From Salminus brasiliensis (taxonomy: Eukaryota > Chordata > Actinopteri > Characiformes > Bryconidae), in contig NC_132899.1 in NCBI RefSeq assembly GCF_030463535.1, positions 15,781,490 through 15,845,489 of the forward strand: 64,000 nucleotides of DNA. Direction: 5' to 3'. How positions within the stretch are numbered: position 1 is the first letter of the stretch; each line of letters begins with the position of its first letter. Below the pieces are notes generated by a model. That model was not told the DNA's origin. It made no database searches and was given only the letters and a program-made list of their open reading frames with translations. The position numbers and the translations under genes are program-made. Below, piece by piece: positions 1 to 11,279 of this stretch.

Positions 1-134
1 ACTTTTAGGGAATTAATATAGTGTGATTACCAATTAAAAACACTGCTCTTGGGGATCAGAATTAAATAAAATTAATAAATAAATGAAATTTTAGATGCTA
101 CATTCAATTCTCATTCAATATGTATGTGGAATAC

Positions 135-3100
135 CTTGCTATGTCTCCTACTTCAGTTGTGCCAGTGCCCAGAGCCTCCATCACCTTATTCTGAGCATCT
201 TGAGTAAAGCCTCCTAACAGACAGTCATTGAAGTCAGAAGGAACACTTGTGATTTCCAATATTCTGAGTGATTAACTTATTAACCTTATTAATATCACTG
301 TTTTTTACCATTCATACCATTTACACATTCTTCAAAATCTCTCTTTGTTTGAATCCTAGAGAATCACTCACAGTGGTGGTGAATGTAACCATAAACATAA
401 GCTTTTTTTACTTTAATTCAGATTTACCACTGTTTCCCACTATCAACACTGACATAAGACATAACACATGTTATGTCTTTGACATGTGTAGATTCACTGG
501 TTGTTTTGGAGAGCAGGAAAAAATTGTATTCGTGCTGTAGACTCTAGGCCCTGTGGTTGCTATCACCCACCACAATGAAGAAATTAAAGTCATTTTCCAC
601 TGAATTTGAAACAATGTCCTCTTAAAAATGTCTTTACAAATGTTTTAACAACAAAGAGTGTCACAATGTGACAAACCGTGTAGAAGAGTCTGTAGACATG
701 AAGCAAGAGACTGCAACCCGAGGGGCATCAGTTCACACAAGACAGACAGGTGGTCATATCTACAGTGGAAAAACGCACAAGGCAAATATGAGTACATAAT
801 CAGCACTCAACCTCTCCATGCGCCTCTTTTTCTTTCAGAAAATCAAAACATTCTAATTAAAATACCTTTGCCATCCAGTGAGCGCAATGCCCTGTAGTTC
901 CACATCAGGAGAAAGACCAGCTGCTACTTTTAACCACTGCAGATGGTTGTCCACGTGCCTTTGGGTGCTGGTCACACAGGTGTGTACAGTGGTGGAGCCT
1001 TTGAAAGAACTTGCAGCCCACTGCTGTGATAACCCAGCAGAGCTGTACTTCTCCATTAGCATAACTGTATACAGAGAGCAAAGTAAAGGCACCTTTTATT
1101 GTCCAAATCAACCTTCATTCATCTTTATAAAGCGGTAATGTTATCCAGCCAGTACGTGAGGGAATACTGAAATGTGCTTTTAGGTAAATCAAAAGTTCAC
1201 ATTTTTATAAGATTACAGTGGCTTACTGTATTCAATACAAAAGGAAACTTACTACTGTTGTCCACATCCAAAACAGGGCTGTAGTCCCAGAGCATGGGTT
1301 GCACCAGTCCAACAAGACCACTATCTAAAAGAGCAAAATAAAGAATAAGAATAAGTCTACTAAATGGGCTGACTCTTGGAAAAGTTATTCTGTGTTATAA
1401 AGGCACTTTGCACAATCATGTATCCCAAAGATACACACAGGCTGTGGCTTCAAAACTAATATAAACTAAATGAGTTCTGTTCTGATTGGCTGTCCTCCAA
1501 TGTGCTTCAGTCAAAAAACACTGCATCTAAATAGACTGGGCCTAAATGTGGTAGATTGAATGGGCACATATGTAAATTAGTTGCTTCTCATGACATCAGA
1601 GAAAGTGTGATTTCTGCAGCTTAGTTTTTCCTTACATTTAAACTTTTACCATAATTTACAGAAGCGTTAAACGCTTCAGATGCCTGGTTCCTATCACCCC
1701 GCTCTTATAAACAGCTCCCACTTTGTTATGTTTCTCTAGAGAGGCTTACCTTATATCCTATCACTGATGGAATTAATTTGCATCTGTGGAATCAGTAGAA
1801 TTCCCTTATAAGAGCAATTAGCAGCCTGCCAAGCCTGGAACAGCATTGATAGAGACACTATTCTCTATATCCCTATTACACGTCAGTAAAGCATCAGAAT
1901 GATTTTGAAGCTGTTAAATGCTACATAATGTTGCTTTAAGCCCCTTAGACTGTTAGGTATGTTTATTGTATTGTATTAGGATGGCTCATGTCTAGTTAGC
2001 TAAATAAAGAAGGTTATTTAGTTAGTGTTATTCTTTCCTAAACACAAATAAGCAAAACAATGCAACAGGAATGTTCACCTTTAATGGTGTCAGAGCTCAT
2101 GCTCCGGAGCATGTCATCCCACATTATTACACTGAGGTTTGGGTAGCTCTTTCGAATCCCTTTTGTCACTGTAGTGATGTGACTGAGGAACAGCTTGTGA
2201 ATACTGTGACCTGGAATGCTTAACCACTCCTTAGACTGCTCTCCTTCACCCAGCAAGTACACCTGAGAACATAAACAATGTACAATTTGAATTTTTAGAT
2301 CTTAAGCATTTTCATACTGTATATTTTCATACCATATATATGATACAATTTTTAATAGAGTAAATCTAAGGGGTGCCTGTATACATGCTGTGCATTATAT
2401 GGCAATGTAAATATGACCGTGTATGCACCATGTGCCCAGATGACATGCATGTGCATTAGGGACACAATTTGTTTTATAAAAAATATACAAATTATAAAAA
2501 TGACTGCACTAGATTACTAATTACTGTATAAATCAGGCCGAGTTTCTCAAATATATCTTAGTATTAAAATCTTTCTATCTGGTAATTAGAGAGTTTAACA
2601 ACATTTAAGAGTAGTTTAATGTTTAGTATTCCAAATCCAAATAAGTAAGTTAAGTAAATAAACCATTTTATAACTAAACAAACCCTAAATATCACAACCC
2701 CAACAATTTATAACTGATTTACTGAAAGGTCAGTCACCTGAGCATCGGTGCATACATAACACTGTACTGACTGAGCTGTACCTCATCAGCTCCAATATGC
2801 AGTGCAGTGCTTTTAGGGTGAACCTCCATGACTTGGTGCAACATCTCAAGGACAAGAGCGACCCCTTTTTTGCTGTGTGGATTCAGGGTCCCCAGGCAGT
2901 TGTGGACCTCTCGCAGATTCCCAAAGGTGCTGTGCTTCAGGACAAACTGTTTGGAAAATAAATGTATGTTTGGATGCTCCCAGTAAGACAGCTCAGCCAA
3001 CCGCCTCTGCAGTGCAGTGAAGAATACAACATAAATCTAGAAGCTATTATTATACACTATCACTCACTTCAAGGTGTCCAAATGTCTGCACCAAAGGAAT

Positions 3101-3518
3101 GATCTCCAACCCTCTGGAATGGGCAATTTCTTGAAAGGAAATAATCTCTTCACGGCTGTATAAAGATTCACAAGGACATCAGATATTCAGTGGCGTTATT
3201 ATAAACAATAAAATGTTTAATATGGTTACTAGCAATACCTGTAAGGTGGATGAACTTTGGACTGCAGAATCTTCAGCTCTTTCTCATAGGGAAACATATC
3301 CTCATACTCAACAAGTATGCCATTTGCACCAAGATCAGCAAAAAGATGGATCAGCTGAGGAGAAATGGTCTTATTAAAGTTTATGGTGCATTACTGGCAT
3401 AAAACAACAATATTACAAACGGTGGTCTCACCTCATGTAAGTAGCTAATTCTGGGAGGCGCTCCCTTTAAATCCAAATGGACCAATTTTTTGCCTCTGGC
3501 CAGAGTAGAAAGGTCCAT
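135..3518 (-). CDS. hexd: hexosaminidase D (GH20 family), 5' nine coding exons; 3' end outside window
   Basis: Encodes a GH20 beta-N-acetylhexosaminidase of the HEXD (HEXDC) type, a nucleo-cytoplasmic exo-glycosidase preferring GalNAc-type substrates. Coding exons on the minus strand, in order: 3518-3432, 3354-3239, 3155-3068, 2946-2782, 2262-2079, 1324-1253, 1064-866, 759-677, 213-135. All have AG/GT borders and the phases join without a break, giving 357 codons plus 2 nt; human HEXD is about 486 residues, so roughly 130 C-terminal residues lie beyond base 1. Recognisable segments are [10 protein letters not shown] near the N-terminus, [22 protein letters not shown], the catalytic pair in LHIGADEV (about Asp150-Glu151), [25 protein letters not shown] and [12 protein letters not shown]. 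The start at 3518 has G at -3 and +4 and aligns with the human N-terminus. There is no signal peptide, as expected for HEXD. Exon 9 (759-677) and exon 10 (213-135) were found by reading and phase. Confidence 0.93.
1440..1950. repeat. dispersed repeat relic in hexd intron
   Basis: Part of the hexd intron between the exons at 2079-2262 and 1253-1324. The stretch with CTTCAGATGCCTGG (about 1673-1690) and the later AATGATTTTGAAGCTGTT (about 1898) recurs in diverged form at about 43635-43760, in the order tail then core. This marks an old dispersed element of unknown class. Confidence 0.4.
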
Positions 3519-3570
3519 AGCAGGACCTGGGATGTTCTCTGCAGCACGACGACTGTAGTGCCCCTATTAC
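3432..3570 (-). other. hexd: hexd first coding exon with part of its 5' UTR
   Basis: Acceptor AG (plus-strand CT at 3571-3572) precedes an exon that carries about 52 nt of 5' UTR, the ATG at 3518-3516 and the first 29 codons. It ends at a GTGAG donor. A further non-coding first exon must lie upstream, probably between 3600 and 4000. I could not fix its donor. Confidence 0.75.
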
Positions 3571-4230
3571 CTAAAAAACAACAAGAATAAAGTTGTTCAG
3601 CGTTAATGTGGTGTCGTGAAGATCATCTTGTCATCCGCCTACCATTAGCTAGCTAGCTGTACAATCCCGAGTGGTCCTTTTACGACTCATTGACTAGCAT
3701 GCACCTCAGTTCTAGTAGTGTTTTTTGAGCAGTGTTGCTTCTGTTGTCTGCGTAACTCCTCTCCGTCTCTGCCTCGACCACCAGCAAAATGACCTCATAT
3801 GTGTGTACATACAGCGCTTCACCGTGTTGCATCTAACGCTGTATGACAGCTGACGTACAAAGCGAAACTCTGGCAGGGCTGGGGCTGTGCTCTAATATGT
3901 ACAGTAGTGGACTAACTGGAGTGCGTAGTGCGGAGAAGTCCACTGCCTTATTAGAACACACGTGTACGGAGCCCTGAAAGTATCAAGGTATAAAACGACA
4001 ATTTAATAAACTAATCCGTCAATGTTTTAAATCGTTCCTTCAGCTGAATAAATCGTTTCCCATTAAATATGTTGTTCCCTCGGTTTAACTAAAGTATTCT
4101 CTCTAAACTTAGGGGAATATGTATTACATTGAGGGAACGGTTTGTGTCTCAAAATGATATTTTTCTACTTTTATTATTTTTCTACTTCTCGAAATACAAG
4201 CAGAAGTACTAGTTAGGGCACAAGTGTGTC
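3571..4230. promoter_or_regulatory. presumed bidirectional promoter region between hexd and sec24c
   Basis: hexd is transcribed leftwards and sec24c rightwards, with only about 650 bp between the nearest supportable exons. No clear TATA box was seen. The region has scattered CpGs and must contain the transcription starts of both genes and probably hexd exon 1. The extent is inferred from exon positions only. Confidence 0.5.
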
Positions 4231-4466
4231 TGTTGTACTGCAGCCCGGATGTGGACGTGGCACAAAGTTACTGTGGATCCGGTGCGAATGTCAGCTGTAG
4301 CGGAGACACCGAGGAGGTGCAGGAGGGATTAACGACGGCTAACGGCGAGACCGCTTTGGGAAGACGACGATTGTGCTCTTCGTTTTGCAGAAGAACGGCT
4401 GTCGACTGGAAAACGGGCGTGGTTGTCCTGTTGGATTGTTCATTTATATATCTGTCTATATTGGAG
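4230..4466 (+). other. sec24c: probable sec24c non-coding exon 1
   Basis: A GC-richer stretch ends in a strong donor (GGAG followed by GTGAGTG at 4467). The next usable acceptor is CCCTCCAG at 6831-6838, just before the sec24c start codon, so this is the likely 5' UTR exon. Its left edge is a guess. An 85-codon open frame crosses it but has no recognisable protein similarity and reads through the donor. Confidence 0.5.
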
Positions 4467-6838
4467 GTGAGTGTTCAGTAGACTGAGCTATTTGGGGGCT
4501 GACGGGCTCACTGTGTTGGGTTAGCCTTAGAGCTGTGCGGTGTAGGGATAGGTTGCTAGCTTAAATGCTAGCTGGCTAATGTTGACGATGACCGGCTGCT
4601 CTCTCCATTAGCTGGTCTTTAAATCGAGTTCTGATTTTGACTTATAAGATTGAAAATGACCTAATATTGGTTGGAGTCGGCTACTAACCCAACTTCGTTA
4701 GGGTATAAATGCACCTTGTTAGCATGTTGGACAGTCAGCAACCCTGAGGTAGCTAATAGTAAGCGGACTGGAGCGGACTCTTGATCTTACGGCCCTCTGA
4801 TATTCCTGCTGGTTCACACCCGGCTTTGGTCAGTTTAACGAGTCGTGCTAGTGAGTTGGTTAGCTAATGTTCTGGTAAATGTTACACTAATGTTACACAG
4901 CATAAACAGCGAGTGTTGTTTCGACATGTAGTTTTACACAACGTGCGCTTTACAAGTTGTGGAAGACACAGAGTTAGCACGCTAGCTAGCGCTAGCCAGC
5001 TGTTAGCTAACTGTTAGCTGGCTAATTCCTTCACGGGAAGCGTATTTTGCTAGCTAGCGGTCCGGCAGGGACCCAGCTAGGGTTAGGCACTGTCTACATT
5101 TGGATAAGACGTTTTTATGATGTTATTTTAGTCTTTTTAATATATTTGGCGCCACCTTATTTTTCTTTTAATGGTCTGCGTTAAGTAAACATAGCCCAGT
5201 GTTCCTGCTAACATCAAGTACGAAATGCAGCTAAGCTAGTCTACGGCCCGTCCACCAAACTTACACGATAAACGGAATTCACTAAACTGTTTAGGAATTG
5301 ATCCGGCCAGCGTAAGTGCGTTAACCAGCCGATCCTGTCACTGAAGCGTTACACACGCTGCGAGCTGTAAGTTATACCGTTACGGTGTCGATTTCATTGA
5401 ATTATTCAAAAGTCTATGCTGCGTCGGTGCTGATATTACTTTCTATGAAACTCCTGTTCCGCATAGACGAGGACCGAACTACACTTGTTGGTGTTGGTGA
5501 TCCTGGTACTTCCCCGGTTCGTAACATTGCAAGTTTTCTGACGCAAGAGAATTAATCGTTTTATAACCTTCATGAAATCCACCTAGCTATGTACTTTGTA
5601 GCAGGTGTCGCCCTGAACCTACCTACAAGGCCTTTTGGTATGGCGCTAATGCCAATCCCTTAAATGGTGATTTCCCTTCTAAAACTGTCGTGCTCTGACT
5701 CACTCAGGAGGACTTGTTTGGAGCATGATCAAATTTTATTTTCTGCAATGTTGAAAATATTTTGAGAAGCGCTTTAGAATAAACAAAACTTCATGCTGAA
5801 TTGGGCATGGACAGGTTCATCAGCTGTGTCTGTAGCACTAGTAGTCTGTATGTTTTCTTTCCGATTGACTGTGGAGTGAGTCTGAAGTTCAGCTGATCTG
5901 AATTTTACACAACTGCACATTCGGCACACCCATATTTGTATTCTGTCAGTATGCAAGGCATCATTTACTTATGTCTGCAGGTTTTAAAGCTTTATTTGCA
6001 GAATAAAACCTAAAAAGCCTAGTTGTAAGACAGGTGAGCCAGCAGCCAGAAGGTTGTAGGTTTAAATCCCATGACTGACTGAGAACTCCTGGTTGCGCAA
6101 GGCCCAAACCCCCTACTGCCCCAGGTGGCACTGCTCTGTGGGTGATGCTGTTTTGCTCCCACACTGGGCAGTGGTTAGACATTCCACTGACCAGTTGTTC
6201 TTGTAACTGGAACTGAATACAGTATTTGCTTAAAATATTGTTGCTTAAGGTGGTTTTTTTTACATGTAAACAAACACCCATTTAGATTTTTTTATGTTCA
6301 GAAAAAGGTTTTGTACTTGTCAGTCCTGCATCCAGAGTTTCTTTCTGATTTGAATCTGTTTCTGGGTAATCTCTCATTATTGCTGCTCAATGGATAGTAA
6401 TCAATGGAAATGCACAGACCTAGGAATTCTGGGCTGGTGTAGAGATCTGGTAAATGTACATAAATATCCACAATTGAAGTAAGACTATGTCCAGTTAAAT
6501 TAGTATCACAGAGTAATTACATGTATCTGTAAATAAAATACATGTAATTTATCACAAGCCCCTTATATCTTCTAAATGTTGGTTATATTTGGTTATATCT
6601 GTCAAATCCAGATGAAATCAGTATGATTTGCAATATCAAGCATCTCTAAGTAATCTTCTTGAATAGTTAACTGAACTTTTGGAGAGTGTTAAGTTAATTT
6701 TTTGCAGCTGATTGATTTGTGCTTTGATTGACTTTGACTTTTTAATAGATATAATAAGTCTATGGTAGTCACTCACTAACCCTAGTTTTTAAGAAATAGA
6801 TTGATTTATTCACTGTAATTTTTTCCTCCCCCCTCCAG
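4467..6838 (+). other. sec24c: sec24c intron 1
   Basis: Intron of about 2.4 kb. The first 800 bases are dense in TTAGC/GCTAGC words. A SINE-like element lies near 6015-6190. Nothing else recognisable. Confidence 0.6.
6015..6195 (+). repeat. tRNA-derived SINE-like element
   Basis: GGTTGTAGGTTTAAATCCC (about 6051-6069) resembles a tRNA B box (GGTTCRANNCC). It is followed by a CCCAAACCCCCTACTGCCCC segment and CACACTGGGCAGTGGTTAG, a layout typical of fish SINEs. It lies inside sec24c intron 1. The family was not identified. Confidence 0.5.
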
Positions 6839-6857
6839 ATTTAGGGATGAACTGAAA

Positions 6858-9002
6858 ATGAATGTTAACCAGCAACCTCACATGGCCTCACCTTATGGGC
6901 AGCCGCAGCCTGGCTACCAAGGCTATCCTCAGTCTGGTTATGGGGGCCAGCATGTGCCAGGTGGTTATCCAGCCCAGTACGCGCCATACAATGGTCCTGC
7001 TTCTGCCTACCAGCAAGGCCCACCTCAAGGTACGTATGTGCCAATGTGCAGATCTGTGTGTCTTGCACATGAAGCTGTTAGATCAGTAGTCACCAGTTCT
7101 GACTTCTACATTCATACACTGTGGAGTTTCATCTAGAGGAGTTCTAATATAGTGATATATTACTAGTGTTATTACCTTCTTTTTGGTACACCATCGGTAT
7201 CTTTAGCACTTTTAGAACCCAGAAGGACCCTTTAAACCCACATTTCATTGCTATTAAAGTTGATCTCACTTTCATAGGCGCTAAAATAGAACCATGTGAC
7301 ACTCCACAAAATCTGTTAATCTTAACAGCCATGTAATAGTTTTTGCTTAAGGATTAATTACTGATTATTTAAAAAAATCCTAGTGTTTAAGATAGATAGC
7401 TAACTAACAATAAATAGAATAAAATATTAAAAATATACATTTGAGACTAACCAGAAAAGAAATGCAGTGCAGAAATAAAGAATAAGAATGAAAAATGTGC
7501 AAGATGAGCAGGTATCAGCAGATAAAATGCAGTACTCTATAAACATTTGCATATATTGGTATTTAAGTAAAATGTCGAAGTGCCCAGGAGTGCAGATGTA
7601 CAGTAAAGTGTTAATAGTGCAGATAAATAAACCTATGAGACAGTAAGAGACAGTAAAGGGTTAATGGGAGTATTTCTTGGGCATTGTGTGTTTGAGGTTG
7701 ATTGGAAACACAAGTGTCGTAGTATTATATTTTTGCCAAAGCGTCCACCATTGGTTGCTGTCTTGGTCCACTACTTGAACCAGGTCTTAAAAAGACATTG
7801 ATTAGCTGGTTCATGTGGGTTAGAATTGTCTTGGAAATGAAGTCTACAGGAAGATAACTCTCCAAGATGTGGATTGGTGACCTCTGTCAGGGACTAATGA
7901 TAATCTTCAGTTAATGAGCCTCTAAAAATCTTAATGAGTTTAGTCATTATTAGTTTGTCTTCAGTAATACAACAGTGCCTCAGGTCTGGGGTGCCTTATC
8001 ATGCAGGAAAATGGAGAATGCCAGTCAAGTGTGAATCATCCCACCCATGCCCCCTATCTCTTCACCTGTTTTCTGCAACATCCTGTTGTTTCACTGCTTT
8101 CTCTCTTGTATTTCAGGATATTCTCCTTATGCAAGCTTTCCCTCTAAGGCTCTTGCAGCAAACTTAGTCTCTGATCTGTCCTCTTCCTCTCCTCTTGACT
8201 TAGGTAACTGGTTTAATTCTGCTTGGCAGCCTGTCCTCCTCCCTGTTCCCTGTGGTTCATAATGACTATAGAGTGCGGGACAGCTGGGCTATGCCTCACC
8301 TGCCGTCTCTCAGAGACAGCAGATAGCTACCGTAGCCCAGTGCCCTTGTACAGTTGCTGTCAATCACAGGCGAACACTTTTACCCAGTCATACACATTGC
8401 CCCCTCATGTCTGCAAATGAATGGCATTTTCTTTTCTTTTTTTTATTCTTTCCTAAAGTATGTCTGCCAAACTCAATGACATTATATTAAGGGCTTGCCC
8501 TACAGGCAATCTGAATTGTGTGCAGCATTTGTGTTGATACAAAATATGCATGCGATATTGTGGCTTCAGAACATTTTGTGGCAAGGTTCTTAATCATTAC
8601 CCCTCTATTCTGCAGGTATGCGAGGACCTCCCACCTCCGGGGCACCCCCAGTGTCTGCTGCTCAGGCATATTCACAGTTTGGACAGAGTGAAGTACAGAA
8701 TGGACCACCACCAATGGGTGCCCCACAGCAGAGGTAAGTAAAATTTGCTGATGTTAAAATGTTTTTTGCGGTTTAATATTGAGTTTGTTTATGATGCTTT
8801 GCTGCCTACAAAGACACACTGACTTTATATTAACACACGAATTATGAGCACAAAAAAGACTATTGTTTGTTGTACTGCATGAAAGTGGAATGTTATTTGT
8901 TACTGCTGTCATGACTGCATTTCTTAATTTGTGCATTCTACAGCATCATTTGTGTAATTTTCAGATTATTTTTCATCAGTGATGATGTATTTTATTTTAT
9001 TT

Positions 9003-9090
<88 letters not shown>

Positions 9091-11187
9091 TAATAAAATA
9101 GTGGCACCGAAACTCACCTGAAACGTTTAACTCCCAGTTAAAGTTCACACATTAAGAAGTTCCAATTATGTTTTCTTATATTGTCATATTGCCTGGCCCT
9201 AGTTTCTAAACCATGTGAATAAATGTTTATTCCCATCTCTCTATTGCAAAGGCCACCAGTGTCTCAGCCATATAACCAAGGAGGGATGAACCTCTCTGGT
9301 CCCCAGCCTCCATATAACCAGCAATTTGGAGCACCACCAACCAGTATGCAGCAGATGACCAGTCAAATGGCAGGCATGCAGGTTGGATCCACTGTACCTT
9401 CTCCTGCTGGCCCAGGCTATGGTAAATATTGTTCACTCACTATTAACATATAGGATATTTTTTTTGTTTAGTTTTTTTTTTTCATTTTGTAAAGAACCAT
9501 TGTTTGTTTTTCAGCTCCTCCCACAATGTCCCAGGCTCCTGCTTCTGCTGCTTTTACACCTTCAGTTCCTTCCTCTTTTGCCACCACATCTACTGTCCCC
9601 TCTCAGCCCCCACCAGCTGAGAGAGTGCCTCAGAGTACACCTTCTCAGCCCTACTATGGGGCTCCTGCTCAGCAGCCTTTCCCAACTGCAGCTCCACCTT
9701 TTTCCACTCCTGGTCCTGCCCAGCCCCCTGCTCCACCTCTTGCCTCACAACAGTCTTTCCCTCAAGCCCCTCCTCCCTCTCAACCACCGTTTTCTTCAGC
9801 ACCACCCCAAGCTGCACCAACTGTGTCATATGGAGGTCCGCTTCCCCCTGTGCAGGCTGCTCACCCTAGAGCACCACCTCCTACTTCACAGTCTTCTGCA
9901 TTCCCTGGAGGACCCCCACCCACCTCTACCCCATCTCAATATCCAGGACCACCTATGCCACAACAGCCTCCTGTGTCCCAGCCCTCACCTTTCCACTCAG
10001 GACCTCCACCAACCACTGCTGCTGGATTTCCACCCCAAGGAGGTGCTCCTCCCAGGCCCCTGCACCCAGGTATGCAGGGGCCACCTCTGGCCTCTCAGGG
10101 ACCTCTAATGTCCCAAGCAAACCATGTAGCTCCCCCACAGCCTGGTATGCTGCCTGGGCCACAAACTGCTGGTATCGCAGGACCACCACCACAACCAGGA
10201 ATGCAGGGCTATCCGCCCCAGCAGAATGGTGAGCGCCTTTAATATTAACCTTGTGGTGTTCTACTGGACTTGAATATTGGACTTGACGTTGCCTTGATTC
10301 ACTCTTTTTAAATGGCAGTTTATCAATTGGCATAAATGTTTGTTTGGAATTTTTTTCCTCCCCACAGCAGCAGTGGGCATTCCAAACACTTGACCGCAGT
10401 AGTCAACAAGTTGTTTGTTTTAATTCTGCCAGACATGTTCGGTTTTCCTGCAGATGACGTTCCATTCATTAGCAAATCATTCATTAGCAAAATCCAGACA
10501 GCAGTCTGGATAGAATAAAGTGCAACATGTAGTAAGTATGGTGATTTTAAAGAAAGAGGCAAACCTTAAATCTGTGTGGATAGCCTGAGGTTTGGGTAGT
10601 TTTAATAACTATAACTTTAGCTGAATTAGCTATTGTGCTATCTAGCCAACTTACTTGCTAGATAATCTACAGATTCAGCAACCAAGCTGTTTTGCCATTG
10701 TCCTTTCCTGATACATTTTTTATGTTAATTCCAACATTGCCTGCTATTAAATGAATAACATTATTAAAGACTTAAAAATCAGGGACTTGAATGAATCAAC
10801 TTGTAAAGTTGCCTTAATAGCATTATAATAATGTTAAACTTTTGCAAATCTTTTGTGATGTTCCAAATAGAGATAGACAGATCATTGTGTTTTGGGGCCA
10901 GTACCAATCGTTGATCTTTCAGCCCGATGGGTTGATGCTAATCAAGAGCAGGGCTAAATGCCACTGTAACCTTTCCAGGCAGACTTTTGGTGGGAGTGGT
11001 GTGGAGTTTCTGTAATGTTTCATACATTGTCTTTCCACGTAAAATGTACTTTTTAGAATCAACCACATTTAAAATGCTGTTGTAAAGATAGCTGTCAATT
11101 CCCGTCCTGTGTTCACAGTTTTCACTGTGAGCACATAGTGAAAACATTTCCATTTCCAAGGCATTTAGCAGACTTACAAAAGTGATT

Positions 11188-11279
<92 letters not shown>

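Noticed and set aside
4224..4481. 85-codon open frame over the sec24c leader
   Set aside because: It reads across a strong splice donor at 4467 and resembles no known protein; best seen as 5' UTR sequence.
9383..10108. 241-codon Leu/His/Pro-rich open frame on the plus strand
   Set aside because: It is the +1 shadow of the sec24c Pro-rich exon; low-complexity C-rich DNA is free of stops in several frames. The SEC24C frame has the correct splice phases.
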